Notes: generated from the letters alone by a model not told the origin. A stretch of 32,334 nt of DNA from Rhodospirillaceae bacterium (GCA_902614225.1 CACMKJ010000008.1:1-32334); one strand, 5' to 3'. Positions 8,362 to 16,713 are shown, counted from the stretch's first letter. Numbers and translations are program-made.

Positions 8362-8814
8362 ATGAAGAATTTTTTAATAATAATTATATTTTTATTAGTT
8401 CAAAAAAATTTCTGTGATGAAATACAAGAATGGACATTTAAATTTTCTGGGTTTATGGAATCAAAAACTATTAACTTCCCAAGTGGAGGAAAAGTTAACA
8501 ATTTTATTCAAAATGGTACATGGGAAGATAGTTTAGGTAATTATGGTAAAGGTTTTTGTTATGGAATAATTGAGTCTAAAGATAAAAAAGATAGCTTTTT
8601 TCAATACTACTGTGAAGTAAGCGATCAGGATAATGATAAATTTTTCACCAAAGGTACAAGAAAATCAGAAGATGCTAAAGCTGGCGTAGGTAAACAAACA
8701 ATAATTGATGGGTCTGGGAAATGGAAAAGCTTGATTGGCACAATATGTATTTATGGAGTAAAATATGTTGATGATGTCTTATTTGCCTTGCAAAAATGTA
8801 AGTTTTCTAATTAA
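8362..8814 (+). CDS. array paralog 10: secreted four-Cys protein
   Basis: TWEDSLGNYGKGFCYG, YYCEV, KAGVGK, GSGKWKSLIGTICIYGVKY, QKCKF. Confidence 0.9.
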   Translation: MKNFLIIIIFLLVQKNFCDEIQEWTFKFSGFMESKTINFPSGGKVNNFIQNGTWEDSLGNYGKGFCYGIIESKDKKDSFFQYYCEVSDQDNDKFFTKGTRKSEDAKAGVGKQTIIDGSGKWKSLIGTICIYGVKYVDDVLFALQKCKFSN

Positions 8815-8903
8815 TATTATTTTTTAATAAATAAAACATATAGTTGAAAATAATTTGTAGATTTTTAACTAAACTAAAAATTTTCACATAAAATATAATT
8901 ATG

Positions 8904-8931
8904 AGGACAGTGCTGAAGTTTTTTATATAAT
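8904..8931 (+). promoter_or_regulatory. array promoter: AGGACA-16-TATAAT, 6 nt to ATG
   Basis: GGACA 8905-8909, TATAAT 8926-8931, ATG 8938. Confidence 0.75.
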
Positions 8932-8937
8932 AAAAAT

Positions 8938-9414
8938 ATGAGAATTTTTATAGTTATATTTTTTTATTTTTTTTTATTACATCTCACTAGTGCAAAAACC
9001 CTTATAATTGATAGTGCAAGTAAAATTACTAATGATCAGGTATTTAATTTAAATAATGGGATGAAAATAATAGCATTTCATTTAGAAGGGCATACTAAAA
9101 ATAATTTAGGTTATTATGGTCAATCAAAATGTAATGGTATACGGGAAATGCAAGATGATAAATTATTAAAGCTAAATGTATTCTGTGAAATAATTTTTCA
9201 AGACGGAAGCAAAATCTGGTCAAAGTCAGAAAGAAGCGGAGAATTAAATCAAGCAGGAGTAGGGCGTTCAATATTTATAGATGCATCCAGTAAATTAAAA
9301 AGTCTTATTGGTACTGAATGCATATATGCTGTTAATAAAGTTTTAAATTCAGATTTTTTCAAGGCTAAGTGTAAAATATCTGAAGAGATATTCAATAAAC
9401 TTAAAATACAATAA
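8938..9414 (+). CDS. array paralog 11: secreted four-Cys protein, C-tail subfamily
   Basis: NNLGYYGQSKCNG, VFCEI, AGVGR, LIGTECIYAV, AKCKISEEIFNKLKIQ. Confidence 0.9.
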   Translation: MRIFIVIFFYFFLLHLTSAKTLIIDSASKITNDQVFNLNNGMKIIAFHLEGHTKNNLGYYGQSKCNGIREMQDDKLLKLNVFCEIIFQDGSKIWSKSERSGELNQAGVGRSIFIDASSKLKSLIGTECIYAVNKVLNSDFFKAKCKISEEIFNKLKIQ

Positions 9415-9417
9415 AAT

Positions 9418-9906
9418 ATGCAGTTTATTATTATTTTAATAACCATGTTAATTTCTTCTTTAAAAGCTGAAGATGAAAAGGAATACATAATAACAGGCTC
9501 AGATGACACTGTAATTAAGTCATTCCAATTAGAAAATAAAAGTAAATTTTCGAGTTTTACATCTAATGGAAGTTGGACTGACAATTATGGTAACTATGGA
9601 TTTACAAGTTGTATGGGGATAATGAATAAAAAATTTAAAAAGGTAGAGCTATATTTTATGTGTGAGTCAGAAGATAAAAATGGATATAAAATATGGACTA
9701 TAAGTAAAAGACAGTCAGAGTCAGAAACAAGCGGAGTAGGATCTTTTGAAATAGTTGACGCCACAATACCAAAGAAAGAGTTATATATAGGTAAAAAGTG
9801 TACGTACGCTGTTAAATATTTAAAGGAAACTAATTTTTATAAAAGTAAGTGTAAAATATCAGAAGAGCTTTCAAGAGTTTTTGAAGAAATGGGAGCAAGG
9901 AAATAG
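9418..9906 (+). CDS. array paralog 12: secreted four-Cys protein, C-tail subfamily, 3 nt after paralog 11
   Basis: SWTDNYGNYGFTSCMG, FMCES, SGVG, IGKKCTYAVKYL, SKCKISEELSRVFEE. Confidence 0.9.
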   Translation: MQFIIILITMLISSLKAEDEKEYIITGSDDTVIKSFQLENKSKFSSFTSNGSWTDNYGNYGFTSCMGIMNKKFKKVELYFMCESEDKNGYKIWTISKRQSESETSGVGSFEIVDATIPKKELYIGKKCTYAVKYLKETNFYKSKCKISEELSRVFEEMGARK

Positions 9907-9992
9907 ATTTAAAATGATTGTTAAATTAGTAGTTTTAGGAAAAATATTCTAAATCATAAATTATTTACTTGCTTAATATATTTTTAAAGTAC

Positions 9993-10021
9993 AGGACAAC
10001 AACAAAAAATTCTTGTAATAT
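9993..10021 (+). promoter_or_regulatory. array promoter: AGGACA-17-TAATAT, 6 nt to ATG
   Basis: GGACA 9994-9998, TAATAT 10016-10021, ATG 10028. Confidence 0.6.
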
Positions 10022-10027
10022 TTTATA

Positions 10028-10504
10028 ATGAAAAAATTAATAATATTTTCTTTATTCTTTACTTTTACTACTAAACTTTATGCAGAATTTTATATTGAGA
10101 GTACTATTACAGGCATTATAGAAAATGAAGGTTATCAATTGCCTAATGGAAATCAATTTTTAATGATAAAAGGAACTTATCAGTGGACAAATAATATAGG
10201 TTATTATGGAACAGCGACATGTAAAGGTTTATTAGAAAAAGAAGGTACTATATCTTCAATTAATTACCTATGTGAAGCAATAAATCAAAAGGGAGATAAG
10301 CAATATATTTTATCTAAAAGAAAATCTGCTGATTTACAATCTGGAGCAGGAAAGCAAATAGTTGTTGATGCAACAGGAAATGATAAAATTTTTATTGGAA
10401 CAGAGTGTAACTTTGCCATAAGTTATTTGAAAAATAATGCTTTTGCTAAGACTAAATGTCCAGTTAGTAAAGAGGTATATAATAAATATAAAAATAATTT
10501 ATAA
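10028..10504 (+). CDS. array paralog 13: secreted four-Cys protein, C-tail subfamily
   Basis: QWTNNIGYYGTATCKG, YLCEA, SGAGK, IGTECNFAISYL, TKCPVSKEVYNKY. Confidence 0.9.
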   Translation: MKKLIIFSLFFTFTTKLYAEFYIESTITGIIENEGYQLPNGNQFLMIKGTYQWTNNIGYYGTATCKGLLEKEGTISSINYLCEAINQKGDKQYILSKRKSADLQSGAGKQIVVDATGNDKIFIGTECNFAISYLKNNAFAKTKCPVSKEVYNKYKNNL

Positions 10505-10589
10505 GATCTAAATTAAAATATTTTTAAATAATATGAATAACAAAGTAATTTTAATAATAGATAAAGAAATAAATCAAAAAAATAAAGAC

Positions 10590-10607
10590 ATGAGAAAATT
10601 TTCTCAT
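10590..10607. repeat. 18-nt perfect palindrome ATGAGAAAATTTTCTCAT between convergent paralogs 13 and 14
   Basis: Read directly; possible bidirectional terminator or AT-rich chance palindrome. Confidence 0.5.
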
Positions 10608-10719
10608 AAAATTAGGATATGAAATTTTTTCATAGTTAGTAAATTTACTTACACTCTCATTTATACAAGTAGAAGAGGATAGCTTAAAAATAATAAAAAA
10701 TTTATTATTATTGCTATTT

Positions 10720-11160
10720 TTATAGTTTGCACTTTTGTTTATAAAACATTCTATCTTCAAAGTAGTTTACTGCATAAGGACATTTTTTTCCTTTTAGTGA
10801 TTTATATTTACCATCTCCGTAAATATATGTGGCAATTCCAATTCCTATTTCCATATCTGAAGTTCTATTTAAATTTAACCAAAACTTTTCTTCATTTTGA
10901 TTTTTTGCTTCACAAAAAGCTTGTAGAATATCAGAATTTTTTTGATTTTTCGTTGTTATGGTGGCAAGACAATTTATCACGCCATAGTCACCTTGAGTGT
11001 CCTTCCAATTAGCTGAGCCCTCTAATTGTATATATTTATTACCATTAGGAAAATTTATTTCTCTTTGATCTGTAACATGCATGTAGATCTCTAACTCAAA
11101 ACTACTTGATATAGATGTTCTAAATAAAAAAAGAGCTACTATAAGTATTAAAATTTTCAT
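10720..11160 (-). CDS. array paralog 14: secreted four-Cys protein, FWL subfamily
   Basis: NWKDTQGDYGVINC, AFCEA, FWLNLNR, IGIG, GDGKYKSLKGKKCPYAVNY, QKCKL. Confidence 0.9.
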   Translation of the reverse strand: MKILILIVALFLFRTSISSSFELEIYMHVTDQREINFPNGNKYIQLEGSANWKDTQGDYGVINCLATITTKNQKNSDILQAFCEAKNQNEEKFWLNLNRTSDMEIGIGIATYIYGDGKYKSLKGKKCPYAVNYFEDRMFYKQKCKL

Positions 11161-11318
11161 AATAAATACTACCTTATATAAGTTTTACTTTACTTTATAG
11201 AGCTAGTCTTTAAAAGAAAATTTTGTATAAATTTTTATTATCCTTCAAAATCATCAAGTTTTTAATTTAGATGATTAAACTTAATTATACTTTTTTTCTT
11301 AAAATCTTATAAAAAATG

Positions 11319-11346
11319 AGGACAGGAAAAAAAGATTTAATATAAT
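11319..11346 (+). promoter_or_regulatory. array promoter: AGGACA-16-TATAAT, 6 nt to ATG
   Basis: GGACA 11320-11324, TATAAT 11341-11346, ATG 11353. Confidence 0.75.
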
Positions 11347-11352
11347 ATAAAT

Positions 11353-11799
11353 ATGAAATCTTTTTTATTAACATTTTTAATTTTAAATGTAATTAGTTCT
11401 TCTTTTACGCAAGATATAATAATAGATGTAAGAGGTTATTATCAAAATGATGAAATAGTTATGAATAACGGAAATAAACTAGTTCATTTAAGTAGTAAGG
11501 GTAATTGGAATGACAATTTAAATAATTATGGAAGTGTTTTCTGTAAAGGAAGTATTATGATGAATAAGGATGGTAAAAGAAGTGACAGTGAATTGGTCCT
11601 ATGTGAAGCAGAAGATGTAAATGGAGATTTTTTTTGGTTAGTACCAAAAAGAAGTGACTCCGAGTGGGATGCAGGCGTAGGAAAGGCTTCTATAGTCTCT
11701 GCTACAGGAAAATATCAGAATTTATTAAACAAAAAATGCATTTATGCTGTTTCATATTATAAAGATACTTTTCATTCTAGAACAAAATGTGAAAAATAA
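11353..11799 (+). CDS. array paralog 15: secreted four-Cys protein, FWL subfamily
   Basis: NWNDNLNNYGSVFCKG, VLCEA, FFWLVPKR, DAGVGK, ATGKY, KKCIYAVSYY, TKCEK. Confidence 0.9.
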   Translation: MKSFLLTFLILNVISSSFTQDIIIDVRGYYQNDEIVMNNGNKLVHLSSKGNWNDNLNNYGSVFCKGSIMMNKDGKRSDSELVLCEAEDVNGDFFWLVPKRSDSEWDAGVGKASIVSATGKYQNLLNKKCIYAVSYYKDTFHSRTKCEK

Positions 11800-11841
11800 T
11801 TGATGTAATAGATTAGTGAAAGAATATTTGATCAAGTAATT

Positions 11842-12298
11842 ATGAAAATTATTTTAATTTTACTTTTGAATTTTATTATTCATTTTTTATTTTCAGATGA
11901 TATCTATAAATATAGAATTATATTTAGTACAACCAACTACGATTGACCTTCCTGACTGAAGCATATTTTAAATTGTTTTTGGTAAGGGAGGATTGATCCA
12001 TAATAAGGGAAATTTGGAGATATACTAGCCATAGAACAAGAGAGGCTGATATGAATAATAATCTACTAGATACTAATGTATTATTTGTACTAGAAAAGGA
12101 TAAAAAAATAAATTTTGGGGAAAAGCAATTAGAAAAAATTCAGGCACTGATGCTCGTGGAGGTGTCATGTTTCTTATTATAGCGGGAATTAGAGAATTTG
12201 AAAATTTAGTTGAAAAAAAGTGCAACTATGCACTTGCTGCAACAAAAAAATTTACTGTTATGCAAGATAATATCTATAAAATAGTAGCTAATAATTAA
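11842..12298 (+). pseudogene. frameshifted paralog of the array family
   Basis: Signal peptide MKIILILLLNFIIHFLFSDDIYKY... stops at TGA; middle TNVLFVLEKDKKINF; then shifted frame DARGGVMFLIIAGIREFENLVEKKCNYALAATKKFTVMQ matching DAGVGKxxIIxGTGKxxxLIGxxCxYAV. Confidence 0.8.
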
Positions 12299-12354
12299 AA
12301 TTATTTATGTAATTTACCTATTGTAAAATTTAATTTAATAAATAAACTAATTAT

Positions 12355-12651
12355 ATGTTCTTAAGAATCGGAATTATGAAATTTCCCTCTCAGGATAAAA
12401 TGGATGCTTATATTGCTATGCTTGAGAGTGTATTTGTTAAAAGATTTCAAGAGGATACACTTATGCTCCAACATTTAGTTGTTAAAACAGGAGAGGCTAA
12501 ACTTGCAGGTTATGGTTTATATAAGTCAAAAGAAGATTTTCTTAAAACAGGTAGTAGAACAAAAAAAATGCTTACTGATTTTGTTAAATCTCAGGATGGT
12601 ATTGTAGAGTTTAATGATGGCGAAGTTATTGTAAACTGGGAAAGAGAGTAG
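12355..12651 (+). CDS. hypothetical cytosolic protein, possibly dimeric alpha/beta-barrel (ABM-like)
   Basis: 98-aa ORF without signal peptide. Confidence 0.55.
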   Translation: MFLRIGIMKFPSQDKMDAYIAMLESVFVKRFQEDTLMLQHLVVKTGEAKLAGYGLYKSKEDFLKTGSRTKKMLTDFVKSQDGIVEFNDGEVIVNWERE

Positions 12652-12785
12652 AAAGTTTTTAAACAAATATTGTTTAGTAAAAAATACTTTTTACTTGTTT
12701 CTTGGGAGTAAATTTAAAATGAATATATTCTCTAAAATTTTATATAAATATTTATAATGTCAATCTTTTCAGAGATTCTAAAATA

Positions 12786-13274
12786 GTGATTATTGTTAAA
12801 AATATTCTTTTTATCATATTTTTTTTTATTTTGAAGAACTCATATTCTAAAGAATATGACTTAATTTATAATTTTAGTGGATCATTTGAAAAGAATGAAA
12901 TGGTATTTTTAGATAATAGTAAACTTACCCACAATGTTTATGAAGCAGAGTGGACTGATAATTATGGGAATTATGGTACTTCTTATTGTTTAACAAGTAT
13001 CAAGTATGATTCAAAAAAAATAATTATCAGACTAGATAGTTATTGTAGACTTAAAGACCAGGAGGGTAACATTTTTACTCAATATAATGGTAGGGCAGGA
13101 AATGAGCTTAATGCAGGAAGTGGAAAAGTAAAATTTATCGAGGGTCAAAAAAAATGGAAATTTTTAATTGGAGCCGAATGTTTATATTCAATTAAATATT
13201 TAGAAAATAGAACATTTAGTATTAGAAAATGTAAGATCACAAAAGACATGCATGATAAATTATTAAATCAATAA
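12786..13274 (+). CDS. array paralog 16: secreted four-Cys protein, C-tail subfamily
   Basis: GTG start; EWTDNYGNYGTSYC, SYCRL, AGSGK, LIGAECLYSIKYL, RKCKITKDMHDKLL. Confidence 0.88.
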   Translation: MIIVKNILFIIFFFILKNSYSKEYDLIYNFSGSFEKNEMVFLDNSKLTHNVYEAEWTDNYGNYGTSYCLTSIKYDSKKIIIRLDSYCRLKDQEGNIFTQYNGRAGNELNAGSGKVKFIEGQKKWKFLIGAECLYSIKYLENRTFSIRKCKITKDMHDKLLNQ

Positions 13275-13754
13275 ATGTTAAGGGCAATCATTATATATTG
13301 TTTGTTATTTACTTATAACAGTTGGTCTAAAGATATCGTATTTAAAATGGAAGGGAGTGGAAGAGGCATAGAATACGAAGTAATGAGTTTAGATGAAAAA
13401 AACAAGGTTATTTTATATAAAACAGAAGGTAATTTTAAAACAGATTTGGACCTTTATGGAGGCATGGATTGTTTAGGGGTTTTTAAAAAAATTAATAGTG
13501 CAGCAGATTTAGATTTAACGTGCGAATTTGTTGATCAAAATAATGACAAAATGTGGGCATCTTTGATTAGAAAAACAGAGGATATTGATGCAGGAGTAGG
13601 AAGGGTTTTTATTATAGGAGGAACAGGAAGATGGAAGTATTTATCAGGATCTGATTGCAAATATGCTGTTAAACTTAATAAATCAATTTGGTTTACTTCA
13701 ACAATTTGTGATATAGAAGAGTATAAGTATTTAAAATTTATAGAAAGATTGTAA
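13275..13754 (+). CDS. array paralog 17: secreted four-Cys protein, C-tail subfamily, abutting paralog 16
   Basis: LDLYGGMDCLG, LTCEF, DAGVGR, GTGRWKYLSGSDCKYAV, TICDIEEYKYLKFIERL; ATG directly follows TAA. Confidence 0.9.
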   Translation: MLRAIIIYCLLFTYNSWSKDIVFKMEGSGRGIEYEVMSLDEKNKVILYKTEGNFKTDLDLYGGMDCLGVFKKINSAADLDLTCEFVDQNNDKMWASLIRKTEDIDAGVGRVFIIGGTGRWKYLSGSDCKYAVKLNKSIWFTSTICDIEEYKYLKFIERL

Positions 13755-13813
13755 ATTTATTTAAGAATAAAACTATATTTCGTCTCTGAAAAAATACTTT
13801 TATTTTATTAGTA

Positions 13814-13841
13814 TTGAAATAGTAAAAAAGATAGATAACAT
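13814..13841 (+). promoter_or_regulatory. array promoter: TTGAAA-16-TAACAT, 6 nt to ATG 13848
   Basis: Geometry matches if the second ATG is used. Confidence 0.55.
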
Positions 13842-13847
13842 GGCATG

Positions 13848-14294
13848 ATGCATAAATTAGTAATGATAGTTTTCTTATTTTATTTTAACTCTATTAGTTT
13901 AAAAGCTGAGGAGTATAAACTTGAAATGTTTTTTACAAATAATTTTGAAATTATAAAATTTCCAGATAAAAGTATGTATTATCATGTAAGTGGAACTGGG
14001 GTTTGGAAGGACTCTTATGGTGATTATGGCAATATGCAATGTTATGGCAGAATTTTAGAAAGTAAAGAGAGAAGCACTAATCTAGATATTTTTTGTGATG
14101 CCGTAGATCAAAATAATTTAAAGTTTTGGTTAAGACTGGCAAGAGACTCAGATCAAACTGATGCTGGGGTAGGCACTACAACTTACTTATATGGTGAAAA
14201 AAAATATAATAAACTTGTTGATAAAAAATGTATTTATGCGTCTAAAATTTTTGGGAAAAATGCAATTGTTAATCAAAAATGTAAAATTAACTAA
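13848..14294 (+). CDS. array paralog 18: secreted four-Cys protein, FWL subfamily
   Basis: VWKDSYGDYGNMQCYG, IFCDA, FWLRLAR, DAGVG, KKCIYA, QKCKIN; ORF-track start 13845. Confidence 0.9.
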   Translation: MHKLVMIVFLFYFNSISLKAEEYKLEMFFTNNFEIIKFPDKSMYYHVSGTGVWKDSYGDYGNMQCYGRILESKERSTNLDIFCDAVDQNNLKFWLRLARDSDQTDAGVGTTTYLYGEKKYNKLVDKKCIYASKIFGKNAIVNQKCKIN

Positions 14295-14360
14295 CACTTT
14301 ATAAAAAATTTTTAGCGTAGTCCCTAAATAATATTTTGATTGAGTTTAAATAAAAAGAGC

Positions 14361-15032
14361 CTATTCTAAGGCCATTTCCCAAAAATCAGTTTCTAATAAA
14401 GTAGAGGTTTTAAATATATTAATTAATTTTTTCCATTTATATGTTTTTTTATAGTTTTTTCCTAATCTTAATTTTATTGCATTATCGAAAAGCTTACCCA
14501 CTTCCTGAGAAATATTTTGATATTCTTCACTTGAATAAGTCTGTATCCATTTTTGATACATTTGATTTGATGGTTTGCTATTTTTAATTTTTAAACCTAT
14601 CTCAGCATAGCCAAGAACGCATGGCATAAGAGCACAAATTAAATCTAAAAAATCTCCTGAATGACCACAATTAAGTACATATCTAGTATAAGCAATATTT
14701 TTATTTTTTTCAGTTGCATTAACTAAAGTATGTTTTTTTATACCATAGCTTTTGCATAAATTAATATGTAAATCCATTTCAAAATTTATTAAACCGTTTA
14801 CTGTATTAGAACAGATTTTCATTTCTTCTAAGTTTTCCGATTTAACTATTGCTAAAGACCATGCCTTTGAAAATTGAATTAGAAATAGGTAATCTTGAAT
14901 TAAGTAATTAATGAATTTACTTTTTTGAAGAGTATTATTTGAAAGTCTTTTTATAAAACTGTGGTTAGTATAGTATTTCCATTCTTTTGCAGTTTTTTTT
15001 TTAAGTATTAAGAAACTCTGCCCATAAAACAT
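14361..15032 (-). CDS. tenA: TenA / thiaminase II-family protein
   Basis: HSFIKRLSNNTLQKSKFINYLIQDYLFL...ALMPCVLGYAEIG...YSSEEYQN...ETDFWEMAL typical of TenA. Confidence 0.8.
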   Translation of the reverse strand: MFYGQSFLILKKKTAKEWKYYTNHSFIKRLSNNTLQKSKFINYLIQDYLFLIQFSKAWSLAIVKSENLEEMKICSNTVNGLINFEMDLHINLCKSYGIKKHTLVNATEKNKNIAYTRYVLNCGHSGDFLDLICALMPCVLGYAEIGLKIKNSKPSNQMYQKWIQTYSSEEYQNISQEVGKLFDNAIKLRLGKNYKKTYKWKKLINIFKTSTLLETDFWEMALE

Positions 15033-15211
15033 AAAAATACCTCTCTGTATATTTAATTTATAATTATGTTAATAAATTTATTATATGATATCTTAAGAAT
15101 AATATATATATTCATTTATGCTTTAATTATTATATTAAAAATTTATGATTAACGGAGCAACAAATTACACTTTATATAGATTGATAATAATTGAATATTA
15201 ATTAAAAAAAA

Positions 15212-15655
15212 ATGAAATTTATAAAACTCATAATAGGACTAGTTTTTTTCAACTCATTTCTAAGCGCTGAAGACTTTAAAAGAGAAGGTTCAGGTTTTAG
15301 TGAGACAGAGGAGTTTTTGTATGATAATAATAAGGTTATTAATTATAAAAATCAAACAACTTGGAAGGATAGTATAGGTAATTATGGAATATCTAAATGT
15401 TTAGGCCTTATAGTATCTGATAAAAAAAATAATATTATAGATTATAAAATGTATTGTAATTATACAGATCAAAATGAAGATAAGTTTACGCATAAATACG
15501 AAAGAGATACTGACTTTTCTGCTGGAGTAGGCAGTAGTATTATAATTTCTGGTACAGGAAAATGGGTAAAATATATTGGCACCAGCTGTACTTATGCTAT
15601 AGATTATTTGAGTAAAGCACTTTTCATTGTTGAAAAATGTAATTCTAGTCAATAA
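15212..15655 (+). CDS. array paralog 19: secreted four-Cys protein (last copy)
   Basis: TWKDSIGNYGISKCLG, MYCNY, AGVGS, GTGKWVKYIGTSCTYAI, EKCNS. Confidence 0.9.
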   Translation: MKFIKLIIGLVFFNSFLSAEDFKREGSGFSETEEFLYDNNKVINYKNQTTWKDSIGNYGISKCLGLIVSDKKNNIIDYKMYCNYTDQNEDKFTHKYERDTDFSAGVGSSIIISGTGKWVKYIGTSCTYAIDYLSKALFIVEKCNSSQ

Positions 15656-15708
15656 TGTTTTAGTCTTATATATTTATATTCATAATTAATTTTACTGTAT
15701 ATATTTAG

Positions 15709-16428
15709 ATGAAGTTATTTTTTTTATTTATATTTCTCACTTTCTCAAAACATACATTTTGCATTGATATAGAATATAAAGATTTATCAAAAGTTGATGG
15801 TATTTATTATAAAAATAATTCTAAAAAGTCTTTTACAGGAAATGTAACTGGTAATATAACAGGAAATTTTATAAATGGAAAAAAAACAGGAGTTTTTTTA
15901 AAGTTTTATAAAGACGGTAAAATACTTAGTAAGTCAAGCTATCGAGAAAATAAACTTAATGGACAATCATTAGAGTATTACAGAAATGGTAATCTATTGA
16001 GTAAAAAATATTATAATGAAAATAAACTTAATGGTGAGTTTTTTAATTATTTTAGTTTTGGTCAAGTCTACAGTAAAAGTTTTTATGTGAATAATAAGTT
16101 AGAAGGCAGGTATGTCGAATATTATAAGAATGGTCAAATACATATAGAAAAGAATTATAAAAATAATATTCTTGAAGGTGAATATATTTCTTATCATGAA
16201 TATGAATTTAATATAGTTAAACAAATAAAGAGTAAGAAAAATTATGTTAATGGAAAAGTTGATGGAGAATTCTCAGAATATCATGAAAATGGAAAACTAA
16301 AAAATTTAGGTTTTTATAATAATGGTAAAATTGAAGGAAAATATTATTTTTTTGATAGAAAAGGAAATATTAAAGAAAAGAGATTATATAAAGACGGAAA
16401 CTTAATCAGAGTAACTAAAATGAATTAA
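15709..16428 (+). CDS. secreted MORN-variant repeat protein (YwqK-like)
   Basis: Repeated (E/F)YxxNGxxxxxxxYxNxKxxGE(Y/F) units after a signal peptide. Confidence 0.8.
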   Translation: MKLFFLFIFLTFSKHTFCIDIEYKDLSKVDGIYYKNNSKKSFTGNVTGNITGNFINGKKTGVFLKFYKDGKILSKSSYRENKLNGQSLEYYRNGNLLSKKYYNENKLNGEFFNYFSFGQVYSKSFYVNNKLEGRYVEYYKNGQIHIEKNYKNNILEGEYISYHEYEFNIVKQIKSKKNYVNGKVDGEFSEYHENGKLKNLGFYNNGKIEGKYYFFDRKGNIKEKRLYKDGNLIRVTKMN

Positions 16429-16431
16429 TTA

Positions 16432-16457
16432 GATGAGGTAGCATATGCTACCCCATC
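16432..16457. terminator. hairpin GATGaGGTAGCATATGCTACCcCATC between convergent genes
   Basis: 16-nt perfect palindrome with extended flanks, downstream of 16428 (+) and 16465 (-). Confidence 0.55.
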
Positions 16458-16464
16458 ATCCTTA

Positions 16465-16572
16465 TTATTTAAAAAGCTTTGAACTGAAAATAGATAAAAG
16501 TTTAAATAACTTTCTTCTATTCTCGATGGCTTGTCTTTCTTTTATAAAGTAATATAAAGACATTCTATCCAT
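16465..16572 (-). CDS. 35-aa ORF MDRMSLYYFIKERQAIENRRKLFKLLSIFSSKLFK
   Basis: RBS-like AAGAAAGGAAGTGAATT before ATG; lies downstream of the tandem structured element. Confidence 0.55.
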   Translation of the reverse strand: MDRMSLYYFIKERQAIENRRKLFKLLSIFSSKLFK

Positions 16573-16609
16573 AATTCACTTCCTTTCTTAAAAAATTAAA
16601 AAAGTTAGT

Positions 16610-16713
16610 GCGTTCCTTCGGTACCATTACCTACTTCCGTCTCTTGAAGAGATGAACGAATGTAATGCGTTCCTTCAGGCTAGAAGCCTTACTTCCGTCT
16701 AGATAGATGAACG
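16610..16713 (-). ncRNA. tandem pair of structured RNA elements (candidate 5'UTR regulator)
   Basis: Two units CGTTCATC-hp-ACGGAAGTA-hp-GAAGGAACGC (16713-16667 and 16658-16610); second hairpin AGGCT/AGCCT versus GGTA/TACC preserves pairing with different sequence. Confidence 0.65.

Noticed and set aside
9249-9584. Minus-strand ORF (111 aa)
   Set aside because: Antisense across paralogs 11 and 12, which have strong family support.
10551-10760. Minus-strand ORF (69 aa)
   Set aside because: Low-complexity AT-derived sequence overlapping the end of paralog 14.
10797-11012. Plus-strand ORF (71 aa)
   Set aside because: Antisense shadow of paralog 14.
15401-15652. Minus-strand ORF (83 aa)
   Set aside because: Antisense shadow of paralog 19.
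238-15655. CRISPR array or transposon explanation for the repeated units
   Set aside because: Repeats are full-length diverged coding genes; no short regular repeats with spacers and no transposase or integrase ORF seen.
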